From the NCBI GenBank assembly GCA_029931535.1, contig JAQPZY010001060.1, positions 372,001-436,000 on the forward strand: 64,000 nt of DNA. The letters are read 5' to 3'. Made by a program: the position numbers and the translations under genes. This stretch comes from Margaritifera margaritifera (Eukaryota; Mollusca; Bivalvia; Unionida; Margaritiferidae). This document shows positions 49,471 through 60,513 of this stretch, piece after piece. Within the stretch, counting starts at the first letter, position 1. Every line of letters starts with the position of its first letter. Under the pieces are notes generated by a model that worked only from the letters and a program-made list of their open reading frames with translations, made no database searches and was not told the origin of the DNA.

Positions 49471-50960
49471 TCCCGACTTTTGGCGAAAAGCGGGGTAGAT
49501 AGTATCTGCGTTTTCGTCCATCCGTCTGTCCGTCATAGTTTCGTTTCCATTCCATACCTTTAAGGTAGTTTGAGATGAATGGCTAAAACTTGATATACTT
49601 ATACATTATTATTAGAATGTGTGTCGTGTACAATATGGGGGGGGGGTCTATCTTCAAGGTCATGATTTAAATTTAGTATACTTGTACATCATCATAGGAA
49701 AGCGTGTCGTGCACCGCGTTAAGGATCTTATTTTCAAGGCCAAAGTCACAAGGTCAATAGCTTAAGTTTTCAGTCATACTTTGCATTCCGCTTTACAAGT
49801 TTAGAACTTTTTTAGATTAAGGAATGAAGCGTGATAAACTTATTCATAATCGCAACAACGTTTGTCAAGTACCATAAATGAGGTCATATCTTCAAGGTCA
49901 AGGCGACATGTCTGTATTTTAATGTTTCTTTCCATCACCCTTCCTTTCCACTCTTTAACGTTTTGATCCATTTTAGATTAAGGGATGAAACTTTAATTAC
50001 TTATACATAATCATTTGAAATTATGTCAGGTACTGCAACGGAAGTCTTATCTTTAAGGTCAAGGTCACGTGAGAACATTTTGTGTTGTATATCACATGTT
50101 CCTTCTGCCTCCATAAAGCTGTAAAGCCGTCCGTTAGAGAGCATGTGATGAAACTTGGTATACATATATATTATCACGATAACTGACAAACCCAATCCAT
50201 TTTGTTGTATCACCAATACCTTGCGATAACCATTTAAGTAGTGTTGTGTCACGGTTTAGGCTCCTGTCTTTAAGGGATGAATTTTTTTAAGTTTTCCATC
50301 ACATTTTTCTCTCCGCTCTATAATTTTAGAGCGTTTTGAAATGAAGGGATGAAGCGTATACTATTTTTATATATGTGTATTGAGTACTACCTTGTAGGGA
50401 TGAAGCGTATAATATTTTTATATATGTGTATTGAGTACTACCTTGTAGGGATGAAGCGTATAATATTTTTATATATGTGTATTGAGTACTACCTTGTAGG
50501 GATGAAGCGTATAATATTTTTATATATGTGTATTGAGTACTACCTTGTAGGGATGAAGCGTATAATATTTTTATATATGTGTATTGAGTACTACCTTGTA
50601 GGTCCTATCGTTAAGGTTACAAGTCTATCTTTTAGATTTAAGTAACAGTTTCCACTTCGGCTCTATAACTTATGAGTTGTTTGAGGTGAATGGACGGAAT
50701 TTGGTATTTTGTATATTGTCACTAGAAGATATATAGCATTCAACAGTTGGGATCCCATCTTCAACGTTGATGTCACAGCTCTTTTTTTTATGGTTTCTTT
50801 TATTTCTGCTTTATATCTTAAAGATGTTTGAGGTTCAGGTATGAACCATGATAAACCCATTTTTCTTTATTTGACGGCACCTCATTTATCACAGTCAAGG
50901 TGTTATCTTCAAAGTCAAGGTCAGTGATAATTTTTACCTTTTCTACACTATTACTCTATG
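49471..50960 (+). repeat. Second hairpin-headed diverged tandem repeat
   Basis: A hairpin at 49472-49494 (CCCGACTTTT-ggcg-AAAAGCGGG) is followed by ttttcgtccatccgtctgtc and then by diverged units of roughly 160-190 bp. Each has a gagatgaaggatgaaacttg-like phrase, a tatacttatacattatca-like phrase and a cttcaaggtcaaggtcac-like phrase (units near 49571, 49815, 49972, 50140, 50330, 50675, 50825). The organisation parallels 786-3535 although the unit sequence is different. Confidence 0.75.
50346..50600 (+). repeat. Homogeneous 51-bp array (5 copies) inside the diverged repeat
   Basis: Exactly 255 bases of gggatgaagcgtataatatt plus a 31-base remainder, nearly identical between copies. The unit is a piece of the surrounding older repeat. 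Its 17-codon period keeps a 98-codon frame open with a repeated MKRIIFLYMCIEYYLVG peptide; I regard this frame as a by-product. Confidence 0.96.
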
Positions 50961-50985
50961 CCCTTTTGAGATAAAGCTTTGATTT

Positions 50986-51001
50986 GGGGGGGGGGGGGGG
51001 T
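50986..51001. repeat. Poly-G tract
   Basis: About 15 consecutive G residues. Confidence 0.9.
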
Positions 51002-51288
51002 ACTTTCCATGTCTTCCCATTAATTCTACAGTTCTCTCACAAAGGTCACAGTCTGATTTCATCATTGTAGACTTTTGAGACCTCACCAAGGTCGACGTGG
51101 GACAAAATCACAGCATGTTTGTTTAATCAATTTGCATGAAATTTCACTAAATACATATGGATCTTGCTTCATTCAACGGGACATTTTGGAAAAGAAAAAT
51201 TCCAGTTTTAAAGATACGATTCTGCAAGGCAAAGTCGTTCTTTTACTTCGAGCGCTCACATGGAATTCGGTTAAGAGTCAAACTTTGG

Positions 51289-52946
51289 CTCATGGTGCTT
51301 AGAACTACCTGCTAATGGTGCATAGAACTACCTGCTCATGGTGTTTAGAACTACCTGCTAATGGTGTTTAGAACTACCTGCTCGTGGTGCTTAGAACTAC
51401 CTGCTCATGGTGCTTAGAACTACCTGCTCGTGGTGCTTAGAACTACCTGCTCATGGTGCTTAGAACTACCTGCTCGTGGTGCTTAGAACTACCTGCTCAT
51501 GGTGCTTAGTACTACCTGCTCATGGTGCTTAGAACTACCTGCTAATGGTGCTTAGAACTACCTGCTCGTGGTGCTTAGAACTACCTGCTCGTGGTGCTTA
51601 GAACTACCTGCTCATGGTGCTTAGAACTACCTGCTAATGGTGTTTAGAACTACCTGCTCGTGGTGCTTAGAACTACCTGCTCGTGGTGCTTAGAACTACC
51701 TGCTCATGGTGTTTAGAACTACCTGCTCGTGGTGCTTAGAACTACCTGCTCATGGTGCTTTGAACTAGTTGCTCATGGTGCTTAGAACTACCTGCTCGTG
51801 GTGCTTAGAACTACCTGCTAATGGTGTTTAGAACTACCTGCTCGTGGTGCTTAGAACTACCTGCTCATGGTGCTTAGAACTACCTGCTCGTGGTGCTTAG
51901 AACTACCTGCTCATGGTGCTTAGTACTACCTGCTCATGGTGCTTAGAACTACCTGCTAATGGTGCTTAGAACTACCTGCTCGTGGTGCTTAGAACTACCT
52001 GCTCGTGGTGCTTAGAACTACCTGCTCGTGGTGCTTAGAACTACCTGCTCGTGGTGCTTTGAACTACCTGCTCATGGTGCTTAGAACTACCTGCTCGTGG
52101 TGCTTAGAACTACCTGCTCGTGGTGCTTAGAACTACCTGCTCGTGGTGCTTAGAACTACCTGCTCATGGGGCTTAGAACTACCTGCTCGTGGTGCTTAGA
52201 ACTACCTGCTAATGGTGTTTAGAACTACCTGCTCGTGGTGCTTAGAACTACCTGCTCGTTGTGCTTAGAACTACCTGCTAATGGTGTTTAGAACTACCTG
52301 CTCATGGTGCTTAGAACTACCTGCTCGTGGTGTTTAGAACTACCTGCTCGTGGTGCTTAGAACTACCTGCTCGTTGTGCTTAGAACTACCTGCTAATGGT
52401 GTTTAGAACTACCTGCTCGTGGTGCTTAGAACTACCTGCTCATGGTGCTTAGAACTACCTGCTCGTGGTGCTTAGAACTACCTGCTCATGGTGCTTAGAA
52501 CTACCTGCTCGTGGTGCTTAGAACTACCTGCTAATGGTGTTTAGAACTACCTGCTCGTGGTGCTTAGAACTACCTGCTCGTTGTGCTTAGAACTACCTGC
52601 TAATGGTGTTTAGAACTACCTGCTCATGGTGCTTAGAACTACCTGCTCGTGGTGTTTAGAACTACCTGCTCGTGGTGCTTAGAACTACCTGCTCGTTGTG
52701 CTTAGAACTACCTGCTAATGGTGTTTAGAACTACCTGCTCATGGTGCTTAGAACTACCTGCTCATGGTGTTTAGAACTACCTGCTAATGGTGCTTAGAAC
52801 TACCTGCTCGTGGTGTTTAGAACTACCTGCTAATGGTGCTTAGAACTACCTGCTCGTGGTGCTTAGAACTACCTGCTCATGGTGTTTAGAACTACCTGCT
52901 CGTGGTGTTTAGAACTACCTGCTCGTGGTGTTTAGAACTACCTGCT
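51289..52946. repeat. 23-bp minisatellite (about 72 copies) with higher-order structure
   Basis: The unit is tgctcatggtgcttagaact plus acc. Units differ at three positions, giving types such as CATGGTGC, CGTGGTGC, AATGGTGT and CGTTGTGC. The order of types is not random: a rare cttagtactacc unit recurs 414 bases apart (51505 and 51919; 18 units), and a ten-unit type string including CGTTGTGC recurs 322 bases apart (aatggtgt at 52211 and 52533; 14 units). No open frame or gene is implied. Confidence 0.97.
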
Positions 52947-53535
52947 ATTATTTGGTCAATTTAACGGAAGACAAGAGTTTATAAAAATCTTTATACCTAA
53001 TAAATTAAGCACACCACTCTGACATATGTGATAAAGGACAAAGAACCTAATGTCCTACCTCCTCTTAATTTAATAGCATGTACTCAATGTTTTAAAATAG
53101 AGTTTTGCAGGAATCTTAAAAGAAAATGGCCCATTAGGCCCGACTGATGGATTGGTCCTGAAAACTCGATTAATATTTATTTCTTGGAAGTCAGTTAGGG
53201 TAAAATAATGTTTCATTAGAATATGTTTTGATGCATATGCAATTTAAATTAAAGTACAGTTTGTTAGGAAACCTGTGAACCATTACTCTTGAAGGTGCAT
53301 GTATGTATTCTTGAATGTTTTACGTAAGTACGTGTAGAAAGTATACAATCTATTTCACATAAATTATTAATTCCAAAAGAAGCTATATGTAATTTATGAG
53401 TTCCACGGACACTTTACACCCAAACACAATTCTAGAAAAGAATTTTCGGTGTTCCTTTAAGAAGCATATGTAAATGTTGTACATACATATCATGACCTCA
53501 CGCTGAACCATTCCTTTGGTCAGGATAGTATAATT
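52947..53535. other. Gene-free stretch
   Basis: No recognised feature; one motif-less minus-strand frame at 53383-53580. Confidence 0.5.
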
Positions 53536-53738
53536 TCCATCTGTACTCGCGTATAACTTTGATCCAAATCCAAACAACATAGACCCTGATCTGCTGTCGC
53601 GTAATGCGCAGGCAGATCACGGTCTATGTTGTTTGTTCTGCTGATTAGTCCTTACAAACTACATAGACACAGATCTGCCGGCGCATTATGCGACAGCAGT
53701 TTGCAGTTGGTATCGACTTATACGCGAGTACAGACGGT
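53536..53738 (-). mobile_element. Foldback MITE, copy 2 (complete)
   Basis: Inverted ends CTGTACTCGCGTATAA and TTATACGCGAGTACAG match perfectly over 16 bases. Between them lie two hairpins built around catagac.c.gatctgc, with cgcattatgcg-like loops, separated by a linker containing ctgattagtcc. The linker is the reverse complement of the linker in the copy at 58861, so the two are in opposite orientation. No coding capacity and no certain target duplication. The superfamily is not assigned. Confidence 0.87.
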
Positions 53739-54120
53739 AGTGCTGGTTCTATCAATACATGGTTGACAAGCAAAACTTTGATACGTCGGCAAAGTAAAGA
53801 TGGTACATTGTTGTGAACGGATAAAAGCAAAACATAAACAGTTATAGTTCCTTACATAAGAATTGAGGAAAATGAACTTAAATCATTCCTTTCAAAATAT
53901 AAAGCAATATTTTCGCAATCGAATGTAATAGTTTTAACCTGGTTGCAAATTACATTAAATTTTCCTGGAAACTATTATTAGGTTGCTTCCTATACTTTTT
54001 TTAATTTCTCTTAAGAAAATGATGCGATGAATATAAAGTTCTATTTGTTTGTAAAATGTCGAGATCAAATCTAAAGGTTTTAGTACAATATTGTTTGCTA
54101 CAAATTAAACCGTTCATGCT
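53739..54120. other. Gene-free flank
   Basis: No recognised feature. Confidence 0.5.
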
Positions 54121-54133
54121 CAAACTTGATAGT

Positions 54134-54416
54134 TGTTGTTGTTATTGTTGTTGTTGATTTGGTGTTTTACGACGCAGCAACACAAGTAGGACATCTAGTG
54201 TCAGGGCAGTTAGAGTAAAGTACCTTGCCCAAGGACACACCATGGTAGCCGACCCAGGTTGATAGTAAAGTGCCTTGCCCAAGGATACACCATGTTAGCC
54301 GGCCCAGGATGATAGTAAAGTGCCTTGCCCAAGGACACACCATGGTAGCCGGCCCAGGTTGATCCGATGGTAGGATTCGAATCCAGCACGCTAACTACTC
54401 AGCCACCGTGCCTCCA
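54134..54416 (-). mobile_element. Complete tRNA-derived SINE with 13-bp target duplication
   Basis: Flanked by the perfect direct repeat CAAACTTGATAGT (54121-54133 and 54417-54429). On the minus strand the head reads ggaggcacggtggctgagta, with an A-box-like TGGCTGAGTAGTTAGCG and a B-box-like GGATTCGAATCC, so transcription by RNA polymerase III is expected. The body contains ccttgggcaaggcactttac, and the 3' end is an (AAC)n-type tail ending at 54134. The body is internally triplicated: a 50-bp unit (agtaaagt.ccttgcccaagg plus 30 bases) occurs three times at about 54212, 54262 and 54312. The A and B boxes are closer together than in a real tRNA. The identical target duplication implies a young insertion. 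Confidence 0.93.
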
Positions 54417-54429
54417 CAAACTTGATAGT

Positions 54430-54917
54430 CTGGATCGCATTTCATCAACGCATACTGGGGAAAACTGTCTAGATGTAGGTACAGTTACTGCACTCGGAAG
54501 ACGGTATGATTATACATGGAACACATGCAAACAACCTAACTTCTGAAAATTAAGCGCATTGAACATAACAGTCACACTGGCATGCAAAAAGTAGTTTATT
54601 CCTTTAATTTAACGCTTTTGTATCTTAGTTCTCAAAAACCGTAATTTTTTTTTCAAATCATTTCTATCTTAAGGTACATAAAAGACTAGCCCACACAAGT
54701 AATGTTGATTAATTTATTTTTTCAATTTATTTTATTTTAATTTTGGGGTTGTTTATAACAATGTCCAAATTTATCACTTACACTGGGAAATGTGTGCCAG
54801 AAGTTTATGGATTGGTCAGCTGAGTTTTAGAACGATTATTATATTTGGTGTAACTCAAACACGGTGATGTCGTATTAACAAACAGTATAGGGAGCTCGCA
54901 TGCTTGTCCAAAAGTGA
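54430..54917. other. Gene-free flank
   Basis: No recognised feature. Confidence 0.5.
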
Positions 54918-55121
54918 ATCTTTCTCGCACGAAGAAACGGAGGACTCGGTGTGGATTTGCCGATTAAATGTACCAGTAACAGTTTTATGAGTTGTAGACA
55001 CAGAACTGTGTTTGTTTCAATGACACCACCAATTATCAATGATTTATTAAACGCTATAAACAGAGACCGTAAACTGCGTAGTAGAGGTAATAACTGTATA
55101 ATAAATGGACGTACCCGGCAA
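54918..55121 (+). pseudogene. Possible coding relic of unknown origin
   Basis: A 68-codon stretch without an ATG start, closed by stops at 54915-54917 and 55122-55124. It includes FMSCRHRTVFVSMTPPIIND followed by a basic, Arg-rich section (INRDRKLRSRGNN). The composition looks more protein-like than the chance frames nearby, and the basic end is reminiscent of retroelement polyproteins, but I cannot assign it. A 91-codon minus-strand frame over the same bases (54875-55150) is an alternative that also lacks motifs. Confidence 0.25.
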
Positions 55122-56284
55122 TGATCTTCATTTATTATTGAAAGATCCAAACTTCTATCGCTGTGTCCTAATTTCTAATAACCTTGTTCATAGGCACACC
55201 GGTCTCCTAATTTAAAAACGGACACACTGTAACACTTTGCTTGAAAAAGGTAAGTACGTACCGAATCTGTGACATTGGTGAAGTCGGATGAATCGTTTCG
55301 CCTAAATACTTATCAAAATTTTATATATATATATATACTTTTAAGACGTGTTTATCTGAGTATATTGTATTCCATGTCGACATTTCCAAATTCTGCCAAT
55401 TATATGATCAACATGAGCAAGAATTTCATATAATGCATCATCATGTAAAACCTCCATGACAGAAAACTGTTCTCGCCACTATATACAACGGCCATTATTG
55501 TTGCCAATAACAGGGTATAACAAACTGCATGAAGGTTTCACTGCTCAGCATGTGGCTTTTTGATTGTCATTGTTGTATACCAAATTTGTGCCATTATTGG
55601 CATATATTTTCAAATGAATGACCCTGCAAAAAGTACTGAACATACAAGGTTTATCCCCCAAACATAGCAAAGATTGTTTTCAGATCCCCCAAAATAGCAT
55701 GATTGTTGATTGTTTTCATACCGCCAAAATACCTATATTGTTTTCATCCCATCCCCGCGCCAAAAAATAACCGCTATTATTCAACACTCCAAAAATACCA
55801 AAGGTGAAACATTGTACACTACCGCCTCACCCACCCACCCCTCCCTAATGCCAATATGGAAACAAAGTATGAGAGTGTTGTATCTAAGGGTATTCGAAGA
55901 AGTTTTATGATGGTAGTAGACGTGGAAGTCTTAAGTAAACTTTCGCTTGGTATAATCCAATATTTATTGTTTGTTGGACCCTAATTCACCATATATCTAA
56001 GACTTAGAATATTTTCTTATCCAACATGCACGATTTTCAAAGTTTAAAAAAAAATCGATAGAATAATCAAATCCCGTATCTTGAAGCATACATTACCAAA
56101 GTTATTAAATCATATTTACACCACTTATGTATTGTGGTACACATGCTAAGGAAAATATCAGATATTTAAATACTTCATTCCTAAACTATAATGTACATAA
56201 CGCAGTTCATAAAAACTATATATTTTAAAAGTATTTAAATTCTCTCTTTCAAAAGGAACCGATTCCAGCTGAAAGCGATACTTT
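55122..56284. other. Gene-free stretch
   Basis: Short (TA)n at 55322-55336 and a loosely repeated ttgttttcat(a/c)cc.ccaaaat phrase near 55675-55745. No coding feature recognised. Confidence 0.5.
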
Positions 56285-56418
56285 CCAATACTAGTATGCG
56301 TGAAAAGCGAACACCTACTGTATAGTCTCTAATCGAGTCTCCTCGTTTTGTCCAATACTAGTATGCGTGAAAAGCGAAGACCTACTGTATAGTCTCTAAT
56401 CGAATCTCCTCAGTTTTG
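56285..56418. repeat. 67-bp tandem duplication
   Basis: ccaatactagtatgcgtgaa plus about 47 bases occurs twice, at about 56285 and 56352, with a few mismatches. Confidence 0.93.
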
Positions 56419-57359
56419 TCGATTGCATTTGAATTGTCTGTTTTACTAGCTGCTATACAAGAGGGAAGCATAAAATCTAATTTCATACTGGTTGCATATC
56501 TGATAGTGTGTGTCCTTGTATAAATGAACTGATAGCCGTTGTTGAAATTTACCCTAATTTAATGACGGATTTTGAATCCTGTCCTGTACCGCAAATGTCT
56601 CATCAATATCGACGATAGGGTGTTAATAATGTTCCCCTTTGCTGGCGATAACTCTTGGGCAGAATTATCTACAAATGTTGCTTCCTAATTGAAATCATTT
56701 CTTTACTTGTGGGGTGAAAACTAGTATTTTCTGTCAAAAATTGGATCAAATTATGCTTTGTAGGAAATTCAATCTCAATTCACTAACATTTGTTTTTCTT
56801 CTGAAATAAGCGGTTTCGTTTATAGTACATGCTCAAGTCAAAATTCATATAAAGGAAAATGATAATAATTTTGCTAATTTGTTACTTCAAAATGAATAGC
56901 TCTAAGGTAATATTAAATGTTAGAGATGGTAGGTGTTGCATAATGGTACCGCATATTTTACTTATTATATTTAAATGTACATCCACGATTTATATAAATA
57001 TAACGATGACATTTTACCAATGAAGCGCATTTCCATTCATTTTTTTTTTTTACTAATAATTAAGGTTTTATGTCCGTAAATGATTTTTTCTGCTAAGAAA
57101 TATTGATGTGTTTACCACTAAATACAAATTTGTCTTCAAAGTATAGCGCACCCGTCTTTTTACCTGATACCGGGCCTAGACGTCTCAAAATTTTACTGGG
57201 TATTTCGAATAATGTAGCAGTTAATCCTAAGTTAAACACCTTTTTTGTATTTCAAGATTTTTTTTTATCCCTCGAAGTTTACAAGACACCATCAAACTCT
57301 AATATGGCTCTCATGTAATAATAAATTCGAAGGTAAAATACATGAGATTAAGAATAAGA
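56419..57359. other. Gene-free stretch
   Basis: Poly-T at 57040-57051; a motif-less 71-codon frame at 57103-57318. Confidence 0.5.
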
Positions 57360-57450
57360 AGAGAACCAACATCAACAACAGCAGTGGTAGTATCAACAAC
57401 AGTAACAACAACAGTGGTAGTATCAACAACAGCAACAACAACAGTAACAA
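57360..57450. repeat. (AAC)-rich imperfect repeat
   Basis: acaacagtggtagtatcaac blocks occur twice, interleaved with aacaacagtaacaac. It opens an Asn/Ser-rich frame (57245-57484) on the plus strand and a Leu-rich frame on the minus strand, both low-complexity. Confidence 0.85.
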
Positions 57451-58199
57451 AATAGGCGAAAGTGACTTGTGCAAGCAGAAGTGATATCAAAACGCACCTC
57501 TTCTGGTTTAAAAACCAACCCCATGTGTGAGAAAAAAAAAAAAAACCCTGAGATAAAAGAGAATCAGTAACAAAAGATAACCGTGTAATCCTCTTCAAAC
57601 ACGAAAATATGAACATAACAGCACCTTTCCACTTAGTAGAACAGAACAATGCCATCCATGGAGTTTTACATCGGACACATTAAATGGTAAATTTAATCCA
57701 ATATATTTCACCTCTATACATTTCTCAATAATTTCACCAAAGCTTCTTTTTAAAAAGAGTTTTTTTCGTGTGAGGCGAAGTTTCCTAGTGAACCTATTGT
57801 ACATATCACGGAATTTAGCTATTAAAATTTGTGAAGTATCAGAGAGTCAACTTATGCAATGTGGCCTATGTCTTTCCCTTTCAATATTTATGACACAACA
57901 TCGATTAAGTCAGTTTTCTACGGTTCTTGCAGTTACAAGATTTTGATACAGGAATTTTTAAATGATATTCAACTGACATCTATCACACTATTAAAGTTTG
58001 TGATGCGCTTAGCAAGAGAACAAATGTGTCGCAAAATAAGCAAATAAAACATTTTCGGGCCATAAAATTGGGCTTATAAAACAGAGTGGCGCCATATTTT
58101 ACACAATACTCTCTAACCCCATTGTTTACAATTTCAAGTCTGACATAAAACGTAGCGAAACAAGCGTGTTGTCACCACAAGAGTCCTGTCTGACTTTGA
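57451..58199. other. Gene-free stretch
   Basis: Poly-A at 57532-57545. A 62-codon frame at 57859-58047 has no recognisable motif. Confidence 0.5.
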
Positions 58200-58650
58200 T
58201 TATATTCTTTGATTGCGATATAGTAATGAATATAATGGTTGGTTTTACTGGTAAACTGGTGTAAACATACTATACATTTTGTTACATGCTGACTACAAAA
58301 TTCAATTTTGCCACTTTTCGTATGCAGTATTTATGATTAAAGGAATACCTCATACAAATGGATTGTAAATCAGATTCGATATTTCTAGCATGGCTAAAAT
58401 ATATAAAGTTAGTATGATATCGAATAGGTAAAATGTTTCATATAATTAATACTATACTTTTTTAAATAATATGTTATATATGCATAAGTCACTTGACACT
58501 ATAAATATATATGCATAAGTCCCTTGACACTATAAATATATATGCATAAGTCCCTTGACACTATAAATATAAAATCAAGAAAACCTCACGTAGGAATGTA
58601 AAACATCTTTTATTATAGATGAAAGGTGGAACTGTACAAACATACATGTA
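58200..58650 (+). repeat. Diverged duplicated segment, first copy
   Basis: Shares ordered words with 61390-61780: ttacatgctg, gattg.(a/g)aa.cagattc, gctaaaat, and gaaaacctcac then tgtaaaac and agatg.aac. Identity is patchy, so it is an old duplication or a pair of copies of one dispersed element. A 31-bp triplication interrupts it. Confidence 0.55.
58479..58571. repeat. 31-bp tandem repeat (3 copies)
   Basis: The unit is tatgcataagtcccttgaca plus ctataaatata. It lies within the 58.2 kb duplicated segment and is absent from the partner copy at 61.4 kb. Confidence 0.94.
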
Positions 58651-58860
58651 TCTTTCACTTTCGATTCTTTTTGTCCTACAATTACAGACTGAAACTTATT
58701 GTAGTAATGTTTCATATAGTAAAGTATTACATGTGTATGCCATTTATCACTATGTCACAACATTTTTTAAAGTGTCAGATGAGTTCTCTATTTGAAATTA
58801 CTTAATACATATCAACCTATGATGTAGTTAGCATTCTGGTGAAAATTTATCACACAAAGT

Positions 58861-59077
58861 ACCGTATGTACTCCCATATAAGTTGGATCAAACTGTAAAC
58901 TTCATAGACCCAGATCTACCGTCGTATAATGCGCCGGCAGATATGGGTCCATGCAGTTTATAAGGACTAATCAGTAGAATAAACAACATAGACCCTGATC
59001 TGCTGGTGCATTATGCGACAGCAGATTATGGTCTACGTTGTTTGCAGTTGGAAAACTTATAAGCGAATATAATTAGT
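58861..59077 (+). mobile_element. Foldback MITE, copy 3 (complete)
   Basis: Starts ACCGTATGTACTCCCATATA and ends in the inverted, more diverged cttataagcgaatataatta. Contains two hairpins in tandem (arms around catagacccagatct and catagaccctgatctgctg), separated by ataaggactaatcagtagaa. Compared with copy 2, hairpin order and linker are reverse-complemented. The ends are older-looking than those of copy 2. Non-coding. Confidence 0.85.
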
Positions 59078-59674
59078 ATGCCTATGAATAAATCTCTGTC
59101 CCTTGACTTATAAGAGCTCCATGTTCAAAGTATCAAAATGTTACATTTTGTGCAAATATCGGTCAAAACAATATTGAATAAGCGACATATAAGGTCACTA
59201 TGACTGGGTCATGCTCTCCTTCCAATGATTAGAATTTTGGTTTGATGCAATTCACTATAACCTAAGAATGACGTATATGTTGCCCCAGCACAGTTAAAAA
59301 AACAGTCGTGGGTCTTTTAATTACATCTTCATATGTAAATGTAAGGTTGTATATTTTTTGTTGCAGTTAAAACTATCAATAAAATAATAAGCAGCAATTT
59401 TTCTATCTTGAAAATGCAACAATTTGAATATATTTTTGGTAAGAATAATGCAAGTTATGACCACTGGTCACTTCAGCATAAGGCGAAGGTTGATCATGTT
59501 GACTTTTTATACAACTAAAATGTTTGCAAGGGAAAACTATTAAAAACAAACGTTCACAATTAAAAAAAATGTTTAAATATGACTATGAATTCCTATTACT
59601 GACATACTTATGGGATGCCCATGGATAAGTATTTAAAGGTACTTGTAGTATCAATTACATATACAATTACTACG

Positions 59675-59677
<3 letters not shown>
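59078..59677. other. Gene-free stretch
   Basis: No recognised feature. Confidence 0.5.
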
Positions 59678-59772
<95 letters not shown>

Positions 59773-59787
59773 GAGAGAGAGAGAGAT
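59678..59787. repeat. Composite (TA)n-(CA)n-(GA)n microsatellite
   Basis: About 40 TA units, then about 8 CA units, then gagagagagagaga. Confidence 0.97.
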
Positions 59788-59889
59788 ACAAATATACACC
59801 AACCACAGCGGAAACTAGTATTCCTGGATCATACAAGGAGAATGGTTGATAACATTAACGAAATTTTTAAATACGAATAAATAACATTA

Positions 59890-60087
59890 TCATACAGGTT
59901 AGAGAATTTTTAATGTGTCTGATACGCACGAATGATTATACCTGTGACTTTGTAGCATCATCTTTTGGTGACTTGTGCATTGTCGAATGGGATAGGGGTT
60001 GGTGAGTGCAGGCAAGGCGATGGATGACGTAACTCGCGGGTTCGAATCTCCGTAGAGTACAAATTAAAAATTCTCTAATCTGTATGA
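59890..60087 (+). mobile_element. 198-bp MITE with TA flanks and an internal tRNA-like segment
   Basis: Inverted ends of about 26 bases (TCATACAGGTTAGAGAATTT and the inverse at 60062-60087) differ at one position and are flanked by TA on both sides (59888-59889, 60088-60089), as in Tc1/mariner-type elements. Inside, 60030-60055 reads aactcgcgggttcgaatctc, a B-box-like word preceded by ggcgatggatgacg. A partial relative lies at 46153-46262. Either a tRNA-like sequence was captured by a DNA transposon, or a SINE landed in one; I cannot decide. Confidence 0.75.
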
Positions 60088-60216
60088 TACTATTATTATT
60101 CGTATTTAAAAATCACTTTAATGTCATCAAGCATTCTCCTGTAGTATCCAGGAATACTACTTTCCGCTCTGTTTGGTGTGTATTTTTCCGCCCTGTTTGG
60201 TGTATAGTTGTATTCT

Positions 60217-60229
60217 CTCTCCCTCCCTC

Positions 60230-60318
<89 letters not shown>

Positions 60319-60319
60319 G
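60217..60319. repeat. Composite (CT)n-(AT)n microsatellite
   Basis: About 35 CT units pass directly into about 14 AT units. Confidence 0.97.
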
Positions 60320-60413
60320 CTTGATCGAGGAATTTATGGACACACTTTTATTTTCAACTTTTAAAATTTGCTTAGCTGTCACTAGCACTTCTAACATTGA
60401 ACTTTTGCGCATC

Positions 60414-60513
60414 AATGGAAATAAAACCCTCTATTGAAAATAAGCCTAATGTGCAATGAAACCAATGGAAATTAAACCCTCTATTGAAAATAAGCCTAAT
60501 GTGCAATGAAACC
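60414..60513. repeat. 51-bp tandem duplication
   Basis: atggaaat.aaaccctctatt plus about 30 bases occurs twice (starts at about 60415 and 60466), nearly identical. Confidence 0.94.

Noticed and set aside
50349..50645. 98-codon frame with a 17-residue hydrophobic repeat, as a membrane protein
   Set aside because: It follows exactly the five copies of a 51-bp satellite that lies inside a longer non-coding repeat.
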